A stretch of DNA of 64,000 nt from Amycolatopsis nalaikhensis (GTDB lineage: Bacteria > Actinomycetota > Actinomycetes > Mycobacteriales > Pseudonocardiaceae), in assembly GCF_030264295.1 (NCBI RefSeq), contig NZ_CP127173.1:3603501-3667500 (forward strand), in the 5' to 3' direction. The translations under genes were made by a program, and so were the position numbers. The notes under the pieces were generated by a model that was not told the origin of the DNA, searched no databases, and worked only from the letters and a program-made list of their open reading frames with translations. Positions 55,501 through 64,000 of the stretch are shown here, piece by piece. Position 1 is the first letter of the stretch. Each line of letters opens with the position of its first letter.

Positions 55501-57147
55501 TCAGAGCGGCCGGAGCAGGTCGTCCGCGTCGACGATGTGGTACGCGTACCCCTGCTCCGCCAGGAACCGCTGCCGGTGCGCCGCGTACTCCGTGTCCACC
55601 GTGTCTCGCGAGACGATCGAGTAGAAGTGCGCCTGGCGCCCGTCGCCCTTCGGGCGCAGGAGCCTGCCCAGTCGCTGGGCCTCCTCCTGGCGGGAGCCGA
55701 AGGTGCCCGAGATCTGGATCGCCACCGACGCCTCGGGCAGGTCGATCGAGAAGTTCGCCACCTTCGACACCACCAGCGTGCGGATCTCGCCGCGGCGGAA
55801 CTTGTCGAACAGCTCCTCGCGCTCCTTGTTGCGGGTCGCGCCCTGGATCACCGGGGCGTCGAGCTCGTCGCCCAGCATCTCCAGCTGGTCCAGGTACGCG
55901 CCGATCACCAGGGTCGGCTCGCCCGCGTGACGCTCCACAATGGACTTGATCACCGGGGTCTTGGTCTGCGCCGTCGCCGCCAGCTTGTACCGCTCGTCCG
56001 CCTCGGCCGTCGCGTACTCCAGGCGTTCCGCGTCCGTCAGCGTCACGCGGACCTCCGTGCACTCCGCCGGCGCGATCCAGCCCTGCGCCTCGATGTCGCG
56101 CCACGGCACGTCGTAGCGCTTCGGCCCGATCAGCGAAAACACGTCGCCCTCGCGGCCGTCCTCGCGCACCAGCGTCGCCGTCAGGCCCAGCCGGCGGCGG
56201 GACTGCAGGTCCGCCGTCATCCGGAACACCGGGGCGGGCAGCAGGTGGACCTCGTCGTAGACGACCAGGCCCCAGTCGCGCGAGTCGAACAGCTCCAGGT
56301 GCTTGTACTCGCCCTTGGTCTTGCGGGTGATCACCTGGTAGGTCGCGATGGTGACCGGCCGGATCTCCTTCTTCTCGCCGGAGTACTCGCCGATCTCCTC
56401 CTCGGTCAGCGACGTCCGCGCGATCAGCTCGCGCTTCCACTGCCGCCCGGCGACCGTGTTCGTCACCAGGATCAGCGTCGTCGCCTCCGCCTTGGCCATC
56501 GCCGCCGCGCCGACCATCGTCTTGCCCGCGCCGCACGGCAGCACGACGACGCCCGAGCCGCCCGCCCAGAACGCCTCCGCGGCCTGCCGCTGGTAGTCGC
56601 GCAGGTGCCAGTCCTTCTCGTCGAGGGCGATCGGGTGCGCCTCGCCGTCGACGTAGCCCGCGAGGTCCTCGGCCGGCCAGCCGACCTTCAGCAGCGCCTG
56701 CTTGAGCCGCCCGCGCTCGGACGGGTGCACGATCACCGTGTCCTCGTCGATCCGGGCGCCCAGCATCGGGCTGATCTTCTTGTTCCGGACGACCTCGGTC
56801 AGCACGGCGCGGTCGGTGGTCGACATGACCAGGCCGTGCGCCGGGTGGTTGGCGATCTGCAGCCGCCCGAACCGGCCCATCACGTCGACGACGTCGATCA
56901 GCAGCGGCTGCGGCACGGGGAAGCGCGAGTACGTCGTCAGCGCGTCGACGACCTGCTCGGCGTCGTGGCCCGCGGCACGCGCGTTCCACAACGCCAGCGG
57001 CGTGATCCGGTAGGTGTGCACGTGCTCCGGCGCCCGTTCGAGCTCGGCGAACGGCGCGATCGCGATCCGCGCGTCGTCGGCCTGGGGGTGGTCGACCTCC
57101 AGGAGCACGGTCTTGTCGGACTGGACGATCAGGGGGCCATCAGTCAC
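55501..57147 (-). CDS. XPB/Rad25-type DNA repair helicase
   Basis: A 548-residue superfamily-2 helicase. An N-terminal damage-recognition-like domain (about 1-180) precedes helicase domain 1 with Walker A LPCGAGKT and DEVH box, the XPB RED motif in VREDGRE, and helicase domain 2 with VSKVANFSIDLPEA and QRLGRLLRPK. The pattern matches bacterial XPB (Rv0861c type), a 3'-5' helicase linked to DNA repair. GTG 57147 is the start; a divergent lipoprotein-like gene begins 73 bases away. Confidence 0.95.
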   Translation of the reverse strand: MTDGPLIVQSDKTVLLEVDHPQADDARIAIAPFAELERAPEHVHTYRITPLALWNARAAGHDAEQVVDALTTYSRFPVPQPLLIDVVDVMGRFGRLQIANHPAHGLVMSTTDRAVLTEVVRNKKISPMLGARIDEDTVIVHPSERGRLKQALLKVGWPAEDLAGYVDGEAHPIALDEKDWHLRDYQRQAAEAFWAGGSGVVVLPCGAGKTMVGAAAMAKAEATTLILVTNTVAGRQWKRELIARTSLTEEEIGEYSGEKKEIRPVTIATYQVITRKTKGEYKHLELFDSRDWGLVVYDEVHLLPAPVFRMTADLQSRRRLGLTATLVREDGREGDVFSLIGPKRYDVPWRDIEAQGWIAPAECTEVRVTLTDAERLEYATAEADERYKLAATAQTKTPVIKSIVERHAGEPTLVIGAYLDQLEMLGDELDAPVIQGATRNKEREELFDKFRRGEIRTLVVSKVANFSIDLPEASVAIQISGTFGSRQEEAQRLGRLLRPKGDGRQAHFYSIVSRDTVDTEYAAHRQRFLAEQGYAYHIVDADDLLRPL

Positions 57148-57219
57148 AACTACTGTTATACGTGGCTCGCTCCGGTCCGCCGGTGGGACGGGGTGCCGAG
57201 GGGATCACTGGAGGGCACG

Positions 57220-57840
57220 TTGACCACACCACCGTTCGACGACAACCCGTTCCGGACGCCGGATTACGCGGCGCCGTCGTCGATGCCGCCCGCGCCGGGC
57301 CAGCAGCAGGCCATCCCGCACTGGTTCACCGTGAAGGTGCGGATCACGCTCTTCGCGTGCGTGGTCGCCGCGCTCGGCCTGGGCGCGCTGGCCGCGCTGG
57401 GCGTCGCGGCGATCCCCAGCACCGGCACGCCGTCGAACGGCGACTGCCTGTACCTGACGCGCGAGAGCGGCGACCGGATCGCCTACCACAGCGTCGGCTG
57501 TGGCTCGGACAAGGCGACGTACAAGGTCGAGAACGCCTACCGCGGCACCATCGCCTGCGCCTCCGGCGACTACGTGCGGTTCCAGGCCATGAGCGGCGCC
57601 GCCAGTGGCCGGACGCTCTGCCTCGCCTTGAACGTCCGCACCGGCGACTGCCTCCGCGACGTCGACGACCAGACCACGATCGCCAAGGTCAGCTGCGCCG
57701 ACCCGGCGGCGAAGGAGCGGGCCGAGGTCTTCTCCGGCTATCGCGACGACGACACCTGCGAAGACGCCGACGAGGTGCTGAGCTACCCCGGACCGCCCCG
57801 GCGCACGGTGTGCCTGGCGCCGCCGGGCGAGAACATTTAG
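57220..57840 (+). CDS. LppU/SCO3897-family anchored protein
   Basis: A 206-residue protein. A Pro-rich cytoplasmic head (1-35), one membrane helix (about 42-64, ITLFACVVAALGLGALAALGV) and an exported Cys-rich domain (about 70-206) with eight or so cysteines (GDCLYL, VGCGSD, IACASGDY, GDCLRD) match the LppU/SCO3897 pattern. TTG 57220 was chosen for GGAGGG just upstream; a GTG 27 bases earlier is possible. It overlaps the convergent monooxygenase stop by 4 bases. Function unknown. Confidence 0.8.
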   Translation: MTTPPFDDNPFRTPDYAAPSSMPPAPGQQQAIPHWFTVKVRITLFACVVAALGLGALAALGVAAIPSTGTPSNGDCLYLTRESGDRIAYHSVGCGSDKATYKVENAYRGTIACASGDYVRFQAMSGAASGRTLCLALNVRTGDCLRDVDDQTTIAKVSCADPAAKERAEVFSGYRDDDTCEDADEVLSYPGPPRRTVCLAPPGENI

Positions 57841-59222
57841 CCGAACCACCGCCCCAGCTCGGCGGGGTCGACGGCGTACCCGTCCGGCCGCACGAGCAGC
57901 AGCCTGCCGCGGTATTCGTCGTCGCTGGTGGCCGCCCGGACGTGGTCGACCTGGCCGGTGAAGCCGGGCGGCACCGGGTGGTCGCCGAGGTCGAGCAGCA
58001 GCCCGCGGCCGCCGCGCAGCAACGCCGAAAGCCGCGTCGGGCCGTCCGACGTCGTCAGGTCGAGGTCGGGGACCCGGCGCGCGCCGGGGTAGCCGAGGCC
58101 CAACCCGGACAGCAGCCCGCTGAAGTAGCTGTTCGCGTCCGGCAGCCGCATCAGGTCGACGACGATCTCCCGCAACGCCTCGACGTTCTCGCCGCGGTTC
58201 GGCGCCGTGAAGACGCGTTGCGCGGCCGTGTGCCGCAGCACGCGGGCGGCCGCCGGGTGGCGCTCGTCGTGGTAGGTGTCGAGCAGGCCCTCCGGCGCGG
58301 TGCCGCGGACGGTCGCGGCCAGCTTCCAGCCGAGGTTCATCGCGTCCTGGACACCCAGGTTGAGCCCCTGGCCGCCGAGCGGCGGGTGGATGTGCGCGGC
58401 GTCGCCCGCGAACAGCACGCGGCCGTGGCGGTACCGCTCCAGCTGTCGCGTCGCGTCGTTGAACCGCGAAGCGCCGTACACCTCGCCCAAGCGCGTCTCG
58501 GCGCCGTACAGGGCTGTCAGCGCTTCGGTCACTTCGGTGTCCGACACGGGTGCGTCGCGGCCCGGCTGCGTCGTCGTGGAGCCGAAGACGAACCGGTGGC
58601 CGCCGTCGCCGAGCGGCGTGAGCATCGACCAGTAGCCGTTCGCCTGGCGGGTGACCTGGCTGAAGTGCGCGGCGCGGGCCGGGACGAGCTCGGACGCGGC
58701 GGCCAGCCGGATGTGTGCGAGCGTGGCGACGTGGGTCTCGGTGCGGCCGGGGAACGGCACCCCGAGCAGCCGTCGGACCGTGCTGTGCGCGCCGTCGCAG
58801 GCCACCAGCCAGCGCGCCCGGCGGCCGTCGACCGTGACGCCGTCCGCGCCGACGTCGACGGTGGTGATCTCGTGGCCGCGCTCGACGACCGCGCCGTGCT
58901 TGAGCGCGTGCTCGGCCAGCATCGCCTCGACGTCGTCCTGGGTCCGGTTGATCACCCGCGGGTGGCGGGTGTGCCAGACGCTGTGGTCGAGCGCCACCGG
59001 CAGCCCGGCGAAGTGCCCGCTAGGGCCTTCGGTCTCTTGGTCGGCCGGGTCGAGGCCGCGCAGTTCGAGCAGCTCGGCCGTACGCGGCTGGAGCCCCACC
59101 GGCCTCGGCAGGCCCGGGCCTTCGCGGCGTTCGAGAACCCGCACGGATACCCCGGCCATGGCGAGTTCGGCGGCCAGCGCGAGCCCCGTGGGCCCGGCTC
59201 CGGCGATCAGGACGTCGGTCAT
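57837..59222 (-). CDS. FAD-dependent aromatic monooxygenase (PgaE/Rox-like)
   Basis: A 461-residue class A flavoprotein hydroxylase. The Rossmann motif LIAGAGPTGLALAAELAMAG (residues about 5-24), the DG motif VACDGAHSTVRRLLG and the GD motif RVLFAGDAAHIHPPLGGQGLNLG are intact, with a C-terminal thioredoxin-like part (about 380-461). The layout is that of polyketide hydroxylases and rifampicin monooxygenase. ATG 59222 was chosen because GAGGAG lies 6 bases before it. Two 17-bp tandem repeats occupy its promoter. It could be a detoxifying or a biosynthetic enzyme; no cluster is present. Confidence 0.87.
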   Translation of the reverse strand: MTDVLIAGAGPTGLALAAELAMAGVSVRVLERREGPGLPRPVGLQPRTAELLELRGLDPADQETEGPSGHFAGLPVALDHSVWHTRHPRVINRTQDDVEAMLAEHALKHGAVVERGHEITTVDVGADGVTVDGRRARWLVACDGAHSTVRRLLGVPFPGRTETHVATLAHIRLAAASELVPARAAHFSQVTRQANGYWSMLTPLGDGGHRFVFGSTTTQPGRDAPVSDTEVTEALTALYGAETRLGEVYGASRFNDATRQLERYRHGRVLFAGDAAHIHPPLGGQGLNLGVQDAMNLGWKLAATVRGTAPEGLLDTYHDERHPAAARVLRHTAAQRVFTAPNRGENVEALREIVVDLMRLPDANSYFSGLLSGLGLGYPGARRVPDLDLTTSDGPTRLSALLRGGRGLLLDLGDHPVPPGFTGQVDHVRAATSDDEYRGRLLLVRPDGYAVDPAELGRWFG

Positions 59223-59234
59223 CACGCACTCCTC

Positions 59235-59268
59235 AAGTAGACTGAGTGCAAAAGTAGACCAAGTGCAA
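59235..59268 (-). promoter_or_regulatory. Two adjacent 17-bp direct repeats upstream of the monooxygenase
   Basis: AAGTAGACTGAGTGCAA (59235-59251) is followed directly by AAGTAGACCAAGTGCAA (59252-59268), with 15 of 17 bases equal. They lie 13 bases from the ATG on the minus strand. A 17-bp period places two sites about 1.6 turns apart, a plausible operator for an activator or repressor. No regulator gene is adjacent. Confidence 0.65.
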
Positions 59269-59280
59269 GTTTGGCGGTAG

Positions 59281-60246
59281 CTAATAACTGTTCTGGTCGG
59301 GGAGCAGGGCCTGGACGTCGAGGCGGCTCGCCAGCAGGCCCGAGTTGTGCATCATGTCCGCGACGCGCTGCAGCCGGATGCCGTTGAGCGACGCCGGGTA
59401 CGAGCCGAGCGAGATCAGGGCCGCCGTCGTCTCGTCGATGTCGGAGAACTTCGGCAGCGCGTCGCGCACGATCGCCGGGTCCGTCGCGCTCTGCTGGGCC
59501 GCGCCCAGCGCCGTGCGGAACGCCGCCAGCGTGCGCGGGTTGGCCTGCGCGAACGGCTTGGCCGACGCGTAGCCGGACAACGGGAACGCCAGCGTCGAGC
59601 CGCGGGCGCCGTCGGCCAGGATGTGCGCGCCCAGGTCCTTCTCGGCGCGGGTGATGTACGGCTCGATCATCAGCGCCGCGTCGGCGTCGCCCGCCTGCAG
59701 CGCCTGCGGCATCCCGTCGAACGCGACCTGCTTGAACTTGATCTTCGCTTCGTCGACGCCCGCCGTGCCCAGCACCGAACGCGCGGCCAGCGCGCCGACG
59801 TCGTCGAGCATGTTCACCGCGATCTCGGGCGACTTCTTCGCCGTCGGCTCGGTGTAGTCGGAGCCGGGCAGGGTGACCAGCGCCATCGTGTTGGGCCCGG
59901 CCGTGTAGGCCTCGCCCTGCAGCTGCAACGCCGTGCCGCCCGCGGCCGCGCGGAACATCGCGATGTCCGAGGCGAAGGTGACGTCGAGGTCGCCGGACGC
60001 GAGCTTGGCCAATCCGTCCTCGGCGCCGAGTTCGACGAGCTGGACGTTCAGCCCGGCGGAGCCGAACTTCCCGGCCGCGACGGCGATGCGCAGCGGGGCC
60101 GTGTCGATGGCGTTGCCCACACCGACGCGCAAGGTGGTCCGTTCCAGCGGAGGCGGGGCCGCGGCGGTGCCGGACGAGAACACGCTGCACCCGGCGGTCG
60201 CCAGCAGCGCCACCACCAGCGGAATCAACCGTCCGCGTCTGCTCAT
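59281..60246 (-). CDS. ABC-type substrate-binding lipoprotein (NMT1/SsuA-like)
   Basis: A 321-residue lipoprotein with lipobox LLATAGC (Cys20). The mature part has the NMT1/THI5/SsuA pattern: LRVGVGNAIDTAPLRIAVAAGKFGSAGLNVQLVELGAEDGLAKLASGDLDV and DAALMIEPYITRAEKDLGA. Ligands of such proteins are nitrate, sulfonates or thiamine precursors. No permease or ATPase gene is adjacent, so it is an orphan binding protein. It is divergent from a nitrate-sensor-type kinase, which hints at a shared ligand. Confidence 0.85.
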   Translation of the reverse strand: MSRRGRLIPLVVALLATAGCSVFSSGTAAAPPPLERTTLRVGVGNAIDTAPLRIAVAAGKFGSAGLNVQLVELGAEDGLAKLASGDLDVTFASDIAMFRAAAGGTALQLQGEAYTAGPNTMALVTLPGSDYTEPTAKKSPEIAVNMLDDVGALAARSVLGTAGVDEAKIKFKQVAFDGMPQALQAGDADAALMIEPYITRAEKDLGAHILADGARGSTLAFPLSGYASAKPFAQANPRTLAAFRTALGAAQQSATDPAIVRDALPKFSDIDETTAALISLGSYPASLNGIRLQRVADMMHNSGLLASRLDVQALLPDQNSY

Positions 60247-60262
60247 GAACCTTCACCTACCG

Positions 60263-60312
60263 CGAGAATCTGGTTCTCGTGCTGGATCGTATGGTCCGCG
60301 CCCCATACGATC
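60263..60312. promoter_or_regulatory. Two inverted repeats in a divergent promoter region
   Basis: CGAGAA-N5-TTCTCG (60263-60279) and GATCGTATGG-N8-CCATACGATC (60285-60312) are both perfect. They lie between the substrate-binding lipoprotein and the NIT-type sensor kinase, 17 bases from the lipoprotein start, and are likely operator or terminator-like elements. Confidence 0.5.
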
Positions 60313-60433
60313 GCGGGCAGGGCCGTATCGCGCCAGCGCGGCTTTCGGATCTCCATGGGGCGGGCTACCGTTCAGTAGGTTCGAGGTGCAGTCGGATCCG
60401 CGGGTTCCCGCCCGCGGCGGAAAAGGAAACCAG

Positions 60434-63142
60434 GTGACCCGTCGCGACCAGCGTCCCCGCAAGGGCGGCGACGCGGCGGACCCACGTCCGGCCGGTGGCC
60501 GCTGGCGGCTGCGGAACTGGCGCCTCGGCACGAAGCTGTTCGCCGTCCTCCTCATCCCCGCGCTCGCCGTCATCGCCCTCGTGGGGCTGCGGATCAGCTC
60601 GGACCTGCGGGACGCACAGCAGCTCGCGGAGTTCGCCACGCGCGGCCGCGTCGACAGCACGGTCGCCGAAGCCTTGCACGAACTGCAGCGCGAGCGCGAC
60701 CTCACCGTGCGGTTCGTCGCGCAGAACCGCCAGAGCGACACCGCCGAGCTCGCCGGCCAGCGCAAGCGCGTCGACCAGGCCATCGGGACGTTCGAGCGGA
60801 CGCTGGCCGACAGCAAGCCCCGGCTCGACGCGAAGGCCGCGGACAGCTTGCAGCAGACCGACGACCGGCTGCGCGTGCTCGGCGGCCTCCGGTTTTCCGC
60901 GGAACATTCGGCGTTCCCCGCCGACGCCGTGCTGCGCTCCTACAGCGAGCTGATCTCCGGCCTGCTCGACATCAGCGACTCGGCCGCCGCCGACGTCTCG
61001 GACCCGAGCTCGCGCGGCTGCGCCTGGCGGGCAACGCGCTGGCCCGGATCAAGGACCAGATGTCGGTCAAGCGCGCGGTGCTGGCCGAGGCCCTGGCCGC
61101 GGGCTCGCTCAACCGGGACCGCACGCGCGCGCTGCTCGGCGCGGAAGCCGAGCTGGCCGCCGCGCGCAACGACTACCGCACCTTCGCGACGCCCGACCAG
61201 CAGCGGATGTTCGACGACACGGTGATCGGCCTGGTTGTCGACATCGGCAACGACATGGTCGAGTCCGCGCTCACCCGCACCGAGAACAACCAGGACCTCT
61301 CCGGCCTCGACCCGAACCAGTGGGACGTCTCGGCGACGCACACGGTGAACCTCGCCCACCAGGTGCAGCAGGCGCTGCTGGTCCAGTTGCAGGAACGCAC
61401 GGACGCGCTGGCGGCGCAGGCCCGCACGGCGGCGATCTGGGACGGCGGCATCGTGCTCGGCGTCCTGCTCGTCGCGGGCGTGCTGTCGGTGGTCATCGCG
61501 CGGTCCCTGTTGCGCCCCTTGCGGATCCTGCGCCGCACGGCCCTCGAGGTGGCCGAGCACCGGCTGCCGGCGGCCGTGCAGAACCTGCTCACCGACCCCG
61601 AACCCGCGCCGGAGAACCTGCGGAAACGACTGGCCGTCGCGCCGGTGCCGGTGTTCACCCGCGAAGAGGTCGGCCAGGTGGCGCGCGCGTTCGACGCCGT
61701 GCACGGGGAAGCCGTCCGGCTGGCCGGCGAGCAGGCGATGCTGCGCGAGAACGTCAACGCGATGTTCGTCAACCTCTCGCAGCGCAGCCAGGACCTCGTC
61801 GAGCGGCAGCTGACCGTGCTCGACCGGATGGAGGCCGACGAGCAGGACCCGGACACCCTCGCCGGGCTGTTCGAGCTTCGACCACCTCGCGACGCGGATG
61901 CGGCGCAACAGCGAGAACCTGCTGGTGCTGTCGGGCCACGACTCGGCGCGCGAGGACGCCGGCGCCGTCTCGGCCGACGAGATCATCGGTGCCGCGCTCT
62001 CGGAGGTCGAGCACTACCAGCGCATCGAGCTCGGCCCGGCGCCGCAGGTCGCGGTGCGCGGGGAGGCCGTCAACGACCTCGTGCACGTCGTTTCGGAGCT
62101 GCTGGAGAACGCGACGCGGTACTCCGGCGACGAGACGGTGACCGTCGCCAGCGCCGAAACCCACGACGGCGACTGGCAGATCGAGATCATCGACCACGGC
62201 GCCGGCATGCCGCAGGCGGAGATCGACCGCACCAACGCGCGGCTCGCGCACCCGCCGGACGTCGACGTCGAGGTCTCGCGGCGGATGGGCTTGTTCGTGG
62301 TGGCGACGCTGGCCACCCGCCACCACATCGACGTCAGCCTCGGCGCCGGGCCGGACGGCGGGCTCGTCGCGACCGTGCTGGTGCCGTCCGCGCTGATCGT
62401 CGAGCTGCCGCCGATGCCCGCGCCGCCCCCGCCCGCCGAGCCGCCCGCGGCCCCGGAACCCGAGCTGCTGGCGCCACTGGCTCCGCTCACGCCGCCGGAA
62501 CCGGAGCCGGAGCCCGAAGAGCTGACGCCGCCGTCCATCGAGGCGGGCCCGCCGCGCCGGGCGCCGGTCGTGGCCCGCGACCACCCGCCGGAGTGGCCGA
62601 CCGCGGACGACGACTCGCACCTCGACTTGGACGCGCCGACCGAGCGGATGCCCGCCTACCGCGACGTCCTCTCGCGCTGGTTCGACGCGTCCGCGCAGCC
62701 GGAACAGCCGCGGCGAGCCCCGGAACCCCGTCCGGTCGCCGAAGAACCGCGTCCAGCGCCCCCCGAACCGCGTCACGCACTCGCCGCGTCCCCGCCGCTC
62801 TCCCGGGAAAGCGCGGCACTTTCACGTGAAAGTGCCGTCGTGGCCGAGCCGAACCCGGATGACGAGGACACCGAACCGCGGCTCACGCCGGTCGCCCCGC
62901 CCTCCGCAATCGAGCCCGACTACCAGTGGCCGACCCCGGCCGAGCTGGAGCAGGAGGACGGCGCCGAGGACACCTGGCCGTTCCTGCAGCCGGCGGATTC
63001 CGCGGCGAGCCCGGGAGCGGTGCCGGAGCAGCGGCCGATACTCTCTCTTTCCCCGGAAGCGGTGCGCGAGCGGATGACGAGCCTTCAAGGCGGCTTCCGG
63101 CGAGGGCGGCACGCGAGGGGAGACGACACCCGGAACCAGTGA
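60434..63142 (+). CDS. NIT-domain sensor histidine-kinase-like protein, frame broken twice at GAGCTC sites
   Basis: Three frames give one 902-residue protein after adding a G near 61006 and removing a T at 61877/61878. TM1 (about 34-55) precedes an extracellular nitrate/nitrite-sensing domain (about 60-335), TM2 (about 337-360), a HAMP-like linker, a dimerisation region (VNLSQRSQDLVERQL) and a HATPase domain (NDLVHVVSELLENATRYSG; DHGAGMP; RMGLFVVATLA). A phospho-acceptor His is not in a classical H-box. The C-terminal 240 residues are Pro/Glu-rich. This resembles CvnA proteins of actinobacterial conservons, but cvnB-D do not follow. GTG 60434 is the start. Confidence 0.85.
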
Positions 63143-63153
63143 ACGGATGAGGC

Positions 63154-63831
63154 ATGAGCTCGAAGACGCCCCTGCTGGAAGTGATCGCGCTGGACGCGGC
63201 GGACGCCGAAAGCGCGCAAGCGGGCGGGGCCGACCGCCTCGAACTGGTCGCCGACATGGCGCAGGACGGCCTGACGCCGTCGCTGGAAACCCTGCGTGAC
63301 GTGCTCTCGGCGACCGACCTCCCGGTCCGGGTCATGCTGCGGGACAACGGTTCCTTCGCCGTCGGCGACCTCGAAGGCCTGCGCGCGGACACCGCCCGGC
63401 TGATCGACGCGGGTGCGCGCGAGTTCGTCTTCGGCTTCCTCACCGTGGACAGCGAGATCGACCTGGACGCCTGCGAAGCGCTGATCAAGGAGATCGGCGG
63501 GCTGCCGTGGACGTTCCACCGCGCGATCGACCGCACCCGCGACCCGCTGCGGGCCTACGACCAGCTGGCGTCGCTCGGGTGTGACACCGTGCTCGCGGCC
63601 GGCCACCCGAACGGCGTCGCCAGCGGCCTTTCGGTGCTGCAGCGGCTCGCGCAGCGCGACAGCGGGCCGGAGCTGCTCGTCGGCGGCGGCCTGCGCGCGC
63701 AGCAGGTGCACCTCCTGCGCGCGGGCGGCGTGCGCGGGTTCCACGTCGGCAGCGCGGTCCGGCCCGGTGGCTGGCAGTCGGCGGTCGACGCCGAATCGGT
63801 ACGCACCTGGGTGGACCTCGTCAAATCTTGA
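63154..63831 (+). CDS. cutC: CutC-family copper homeostasis protein
   Basis: A 225-residue TIM-barrel protein with the CutC motifs LEVIALDAADAESAQAGGADRLELVADMAQDGLTPS, FHRAIDRTRDP and LLVGGGLRAQQVHLLRAGGVRGFHVGSAVR, quoted here in parts with intervening positions as seen at about 7-40, 120-130 and 175-205. Its role in copper handling is disputed even in E. coli. ATG 63154 lies 12 bases after the kinase stop, so it may be co-transcribed. The name follows family convention. Confidence 0.88.
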   Translation: MSSKTPLLEVIALDAADAESAQAGGADRLELVADMAQDGLTPSLETLRDVLSATDLPVRVMLRDNGSFAVGDLEGLRADTARLIDAGAREFVFGFLTVDSEIDLDACEALIKEIGGLPWTFHRAIDRTRDPLRAYDQLASLGCDTVLAAGHPNGVASGLSVLQRLAQRDSGPELLVGGGLRAQQVHLLRAGGVRGFHVGSAVRPGGWQSAVDAESVRTWVDLVKS

Positions 63832-64000
63832 TCGAACCGCGGGGTTCCTTCTCGTATCGACGGCGGAAAACGAGTTCCGTCGGCGTTTTTCCGAAGCGGT
63901 GGTGAATTCGTTCCGCGGCGGTGAAACTGCATTGTTCCCGTGCGTCGGCCGGACGGCTTGTGCGCGTGCGTTTGCACTTGCACGCCCGGAGATGACCTGG
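63832..64000. other. Window-end intergenic sequence
   Basis: The last 169 bases follow the cutC stop. The sequence is lower in G+C around 63840-63940 (many AAA/TTT/TTG words), compatible with a promoter for a gene beyond the window. No hairpin, gene start or repeat is clear. Confidence 0.4.

Noticed and set aside
57837..59222. Naming the FAD monooxygenase as rifampicin monooxygenase (rox)
   Set aside because: Motifs support the class only; sequence alone does not separate it from polyketide hydroxylases.

Overview
The window is a high-GC chromosomal segment of an actinomycete, most likely a Pseudonocardiales member close to Amycolatopsis. This rests on gene content, GTG/TTG starts and very high third-position GC; no 16S gene is present. 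It carries an ectoine/hydroxyectoine operon end, a DasR orthologue, two AfsR-like SARP regulators, a GroEL2-type chaperonin ending GGMGGMDF, and a gene order from thiE to groEL2 that resembles the Mycobacterium tuberculosis Rv0414c-Rv0440 block as I remember it.

Layout. 1-1588: ectB (3' end), ectC, ectD. 2.3-5.1 kb: SARP/NB-ARC/TPR regulator. 5.4-9 kb: MmpS-like membrane protein, a DUF6932 nucleotidyltransferase-like pair, and an ArfA-like OmpA-domain operon. 9.4-11.2 kb: SGNH hydrolase and DUF3159 protein. 11.3-14.2 kb: amino-sugar kinase and SIS-domain gene divergent from dasR, with a dre-like operator between them. 14.2-17.6 kb: DHA2 exporter, serine/threonine dehydratase-like enzyme, anchored Thr-rich protein. 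17.6-26.4 kb: thiamine region (thiE; TPP riboswitch-thiO-thiS-thiG; thiD paralogue; thiC-thiD behind a second TPP riboswitch) with MarR, ion channel and secreted phospholipase C-like genes interspersed. 26.5-29.8 kb: HtrA-like protease divergent from a secreted GH15 glucoamylase. 29.9-39.5 kb: def, DUF3263, LytR_C (VirR-like), Cdc48-like ATPase, pssA, psd, GlsB, ArsR-MFS, moeA. 39.5-44.7 kb: two AIM24 genes, cold-shock gene, Ser/Thr kinase, CIRCE-controlled groL. 44.7-48.7 kb: small membrane genes, a decayed nucleotidyltransferase, an IS701-type element sitting in the loop of a perfect palindrome, and menC. 48.8-64 kb: second SARP, DUF72, DUF4253, SMI1/LRR-like protein, XPB helicase, LppU-like protein, FAD monooxygenase, substrate-binding lipoprotein, nitrate-sensor-type kinase and cutC.

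How it works together. Several modules are self-contained: osmoprotectant synthesis, thiamine synthesis under two riboswitches, phosphatidylethanolamine synthesis (pssA-psd), amino-sugar sensing by DasR, and heat-shock control of groL.

Most notable observations. (1) Five reading-frame breaks, two of them in the normally essential groL, all fall on GAGCTC; this points to systematic sequence error at a probably modified SacI site. (2) The IS701 transposase has no stop codon of its own: the YTAR target duplication supplies it, and every YTAR target would do so. (3) Several families of large intergenic palindromes, many at the 3' ends of convergent genes and some branched, look like an abundant and poorly characterised element class. 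(4) A 147-bp long inverted repeat sits in a 415-bp gene-free gap.
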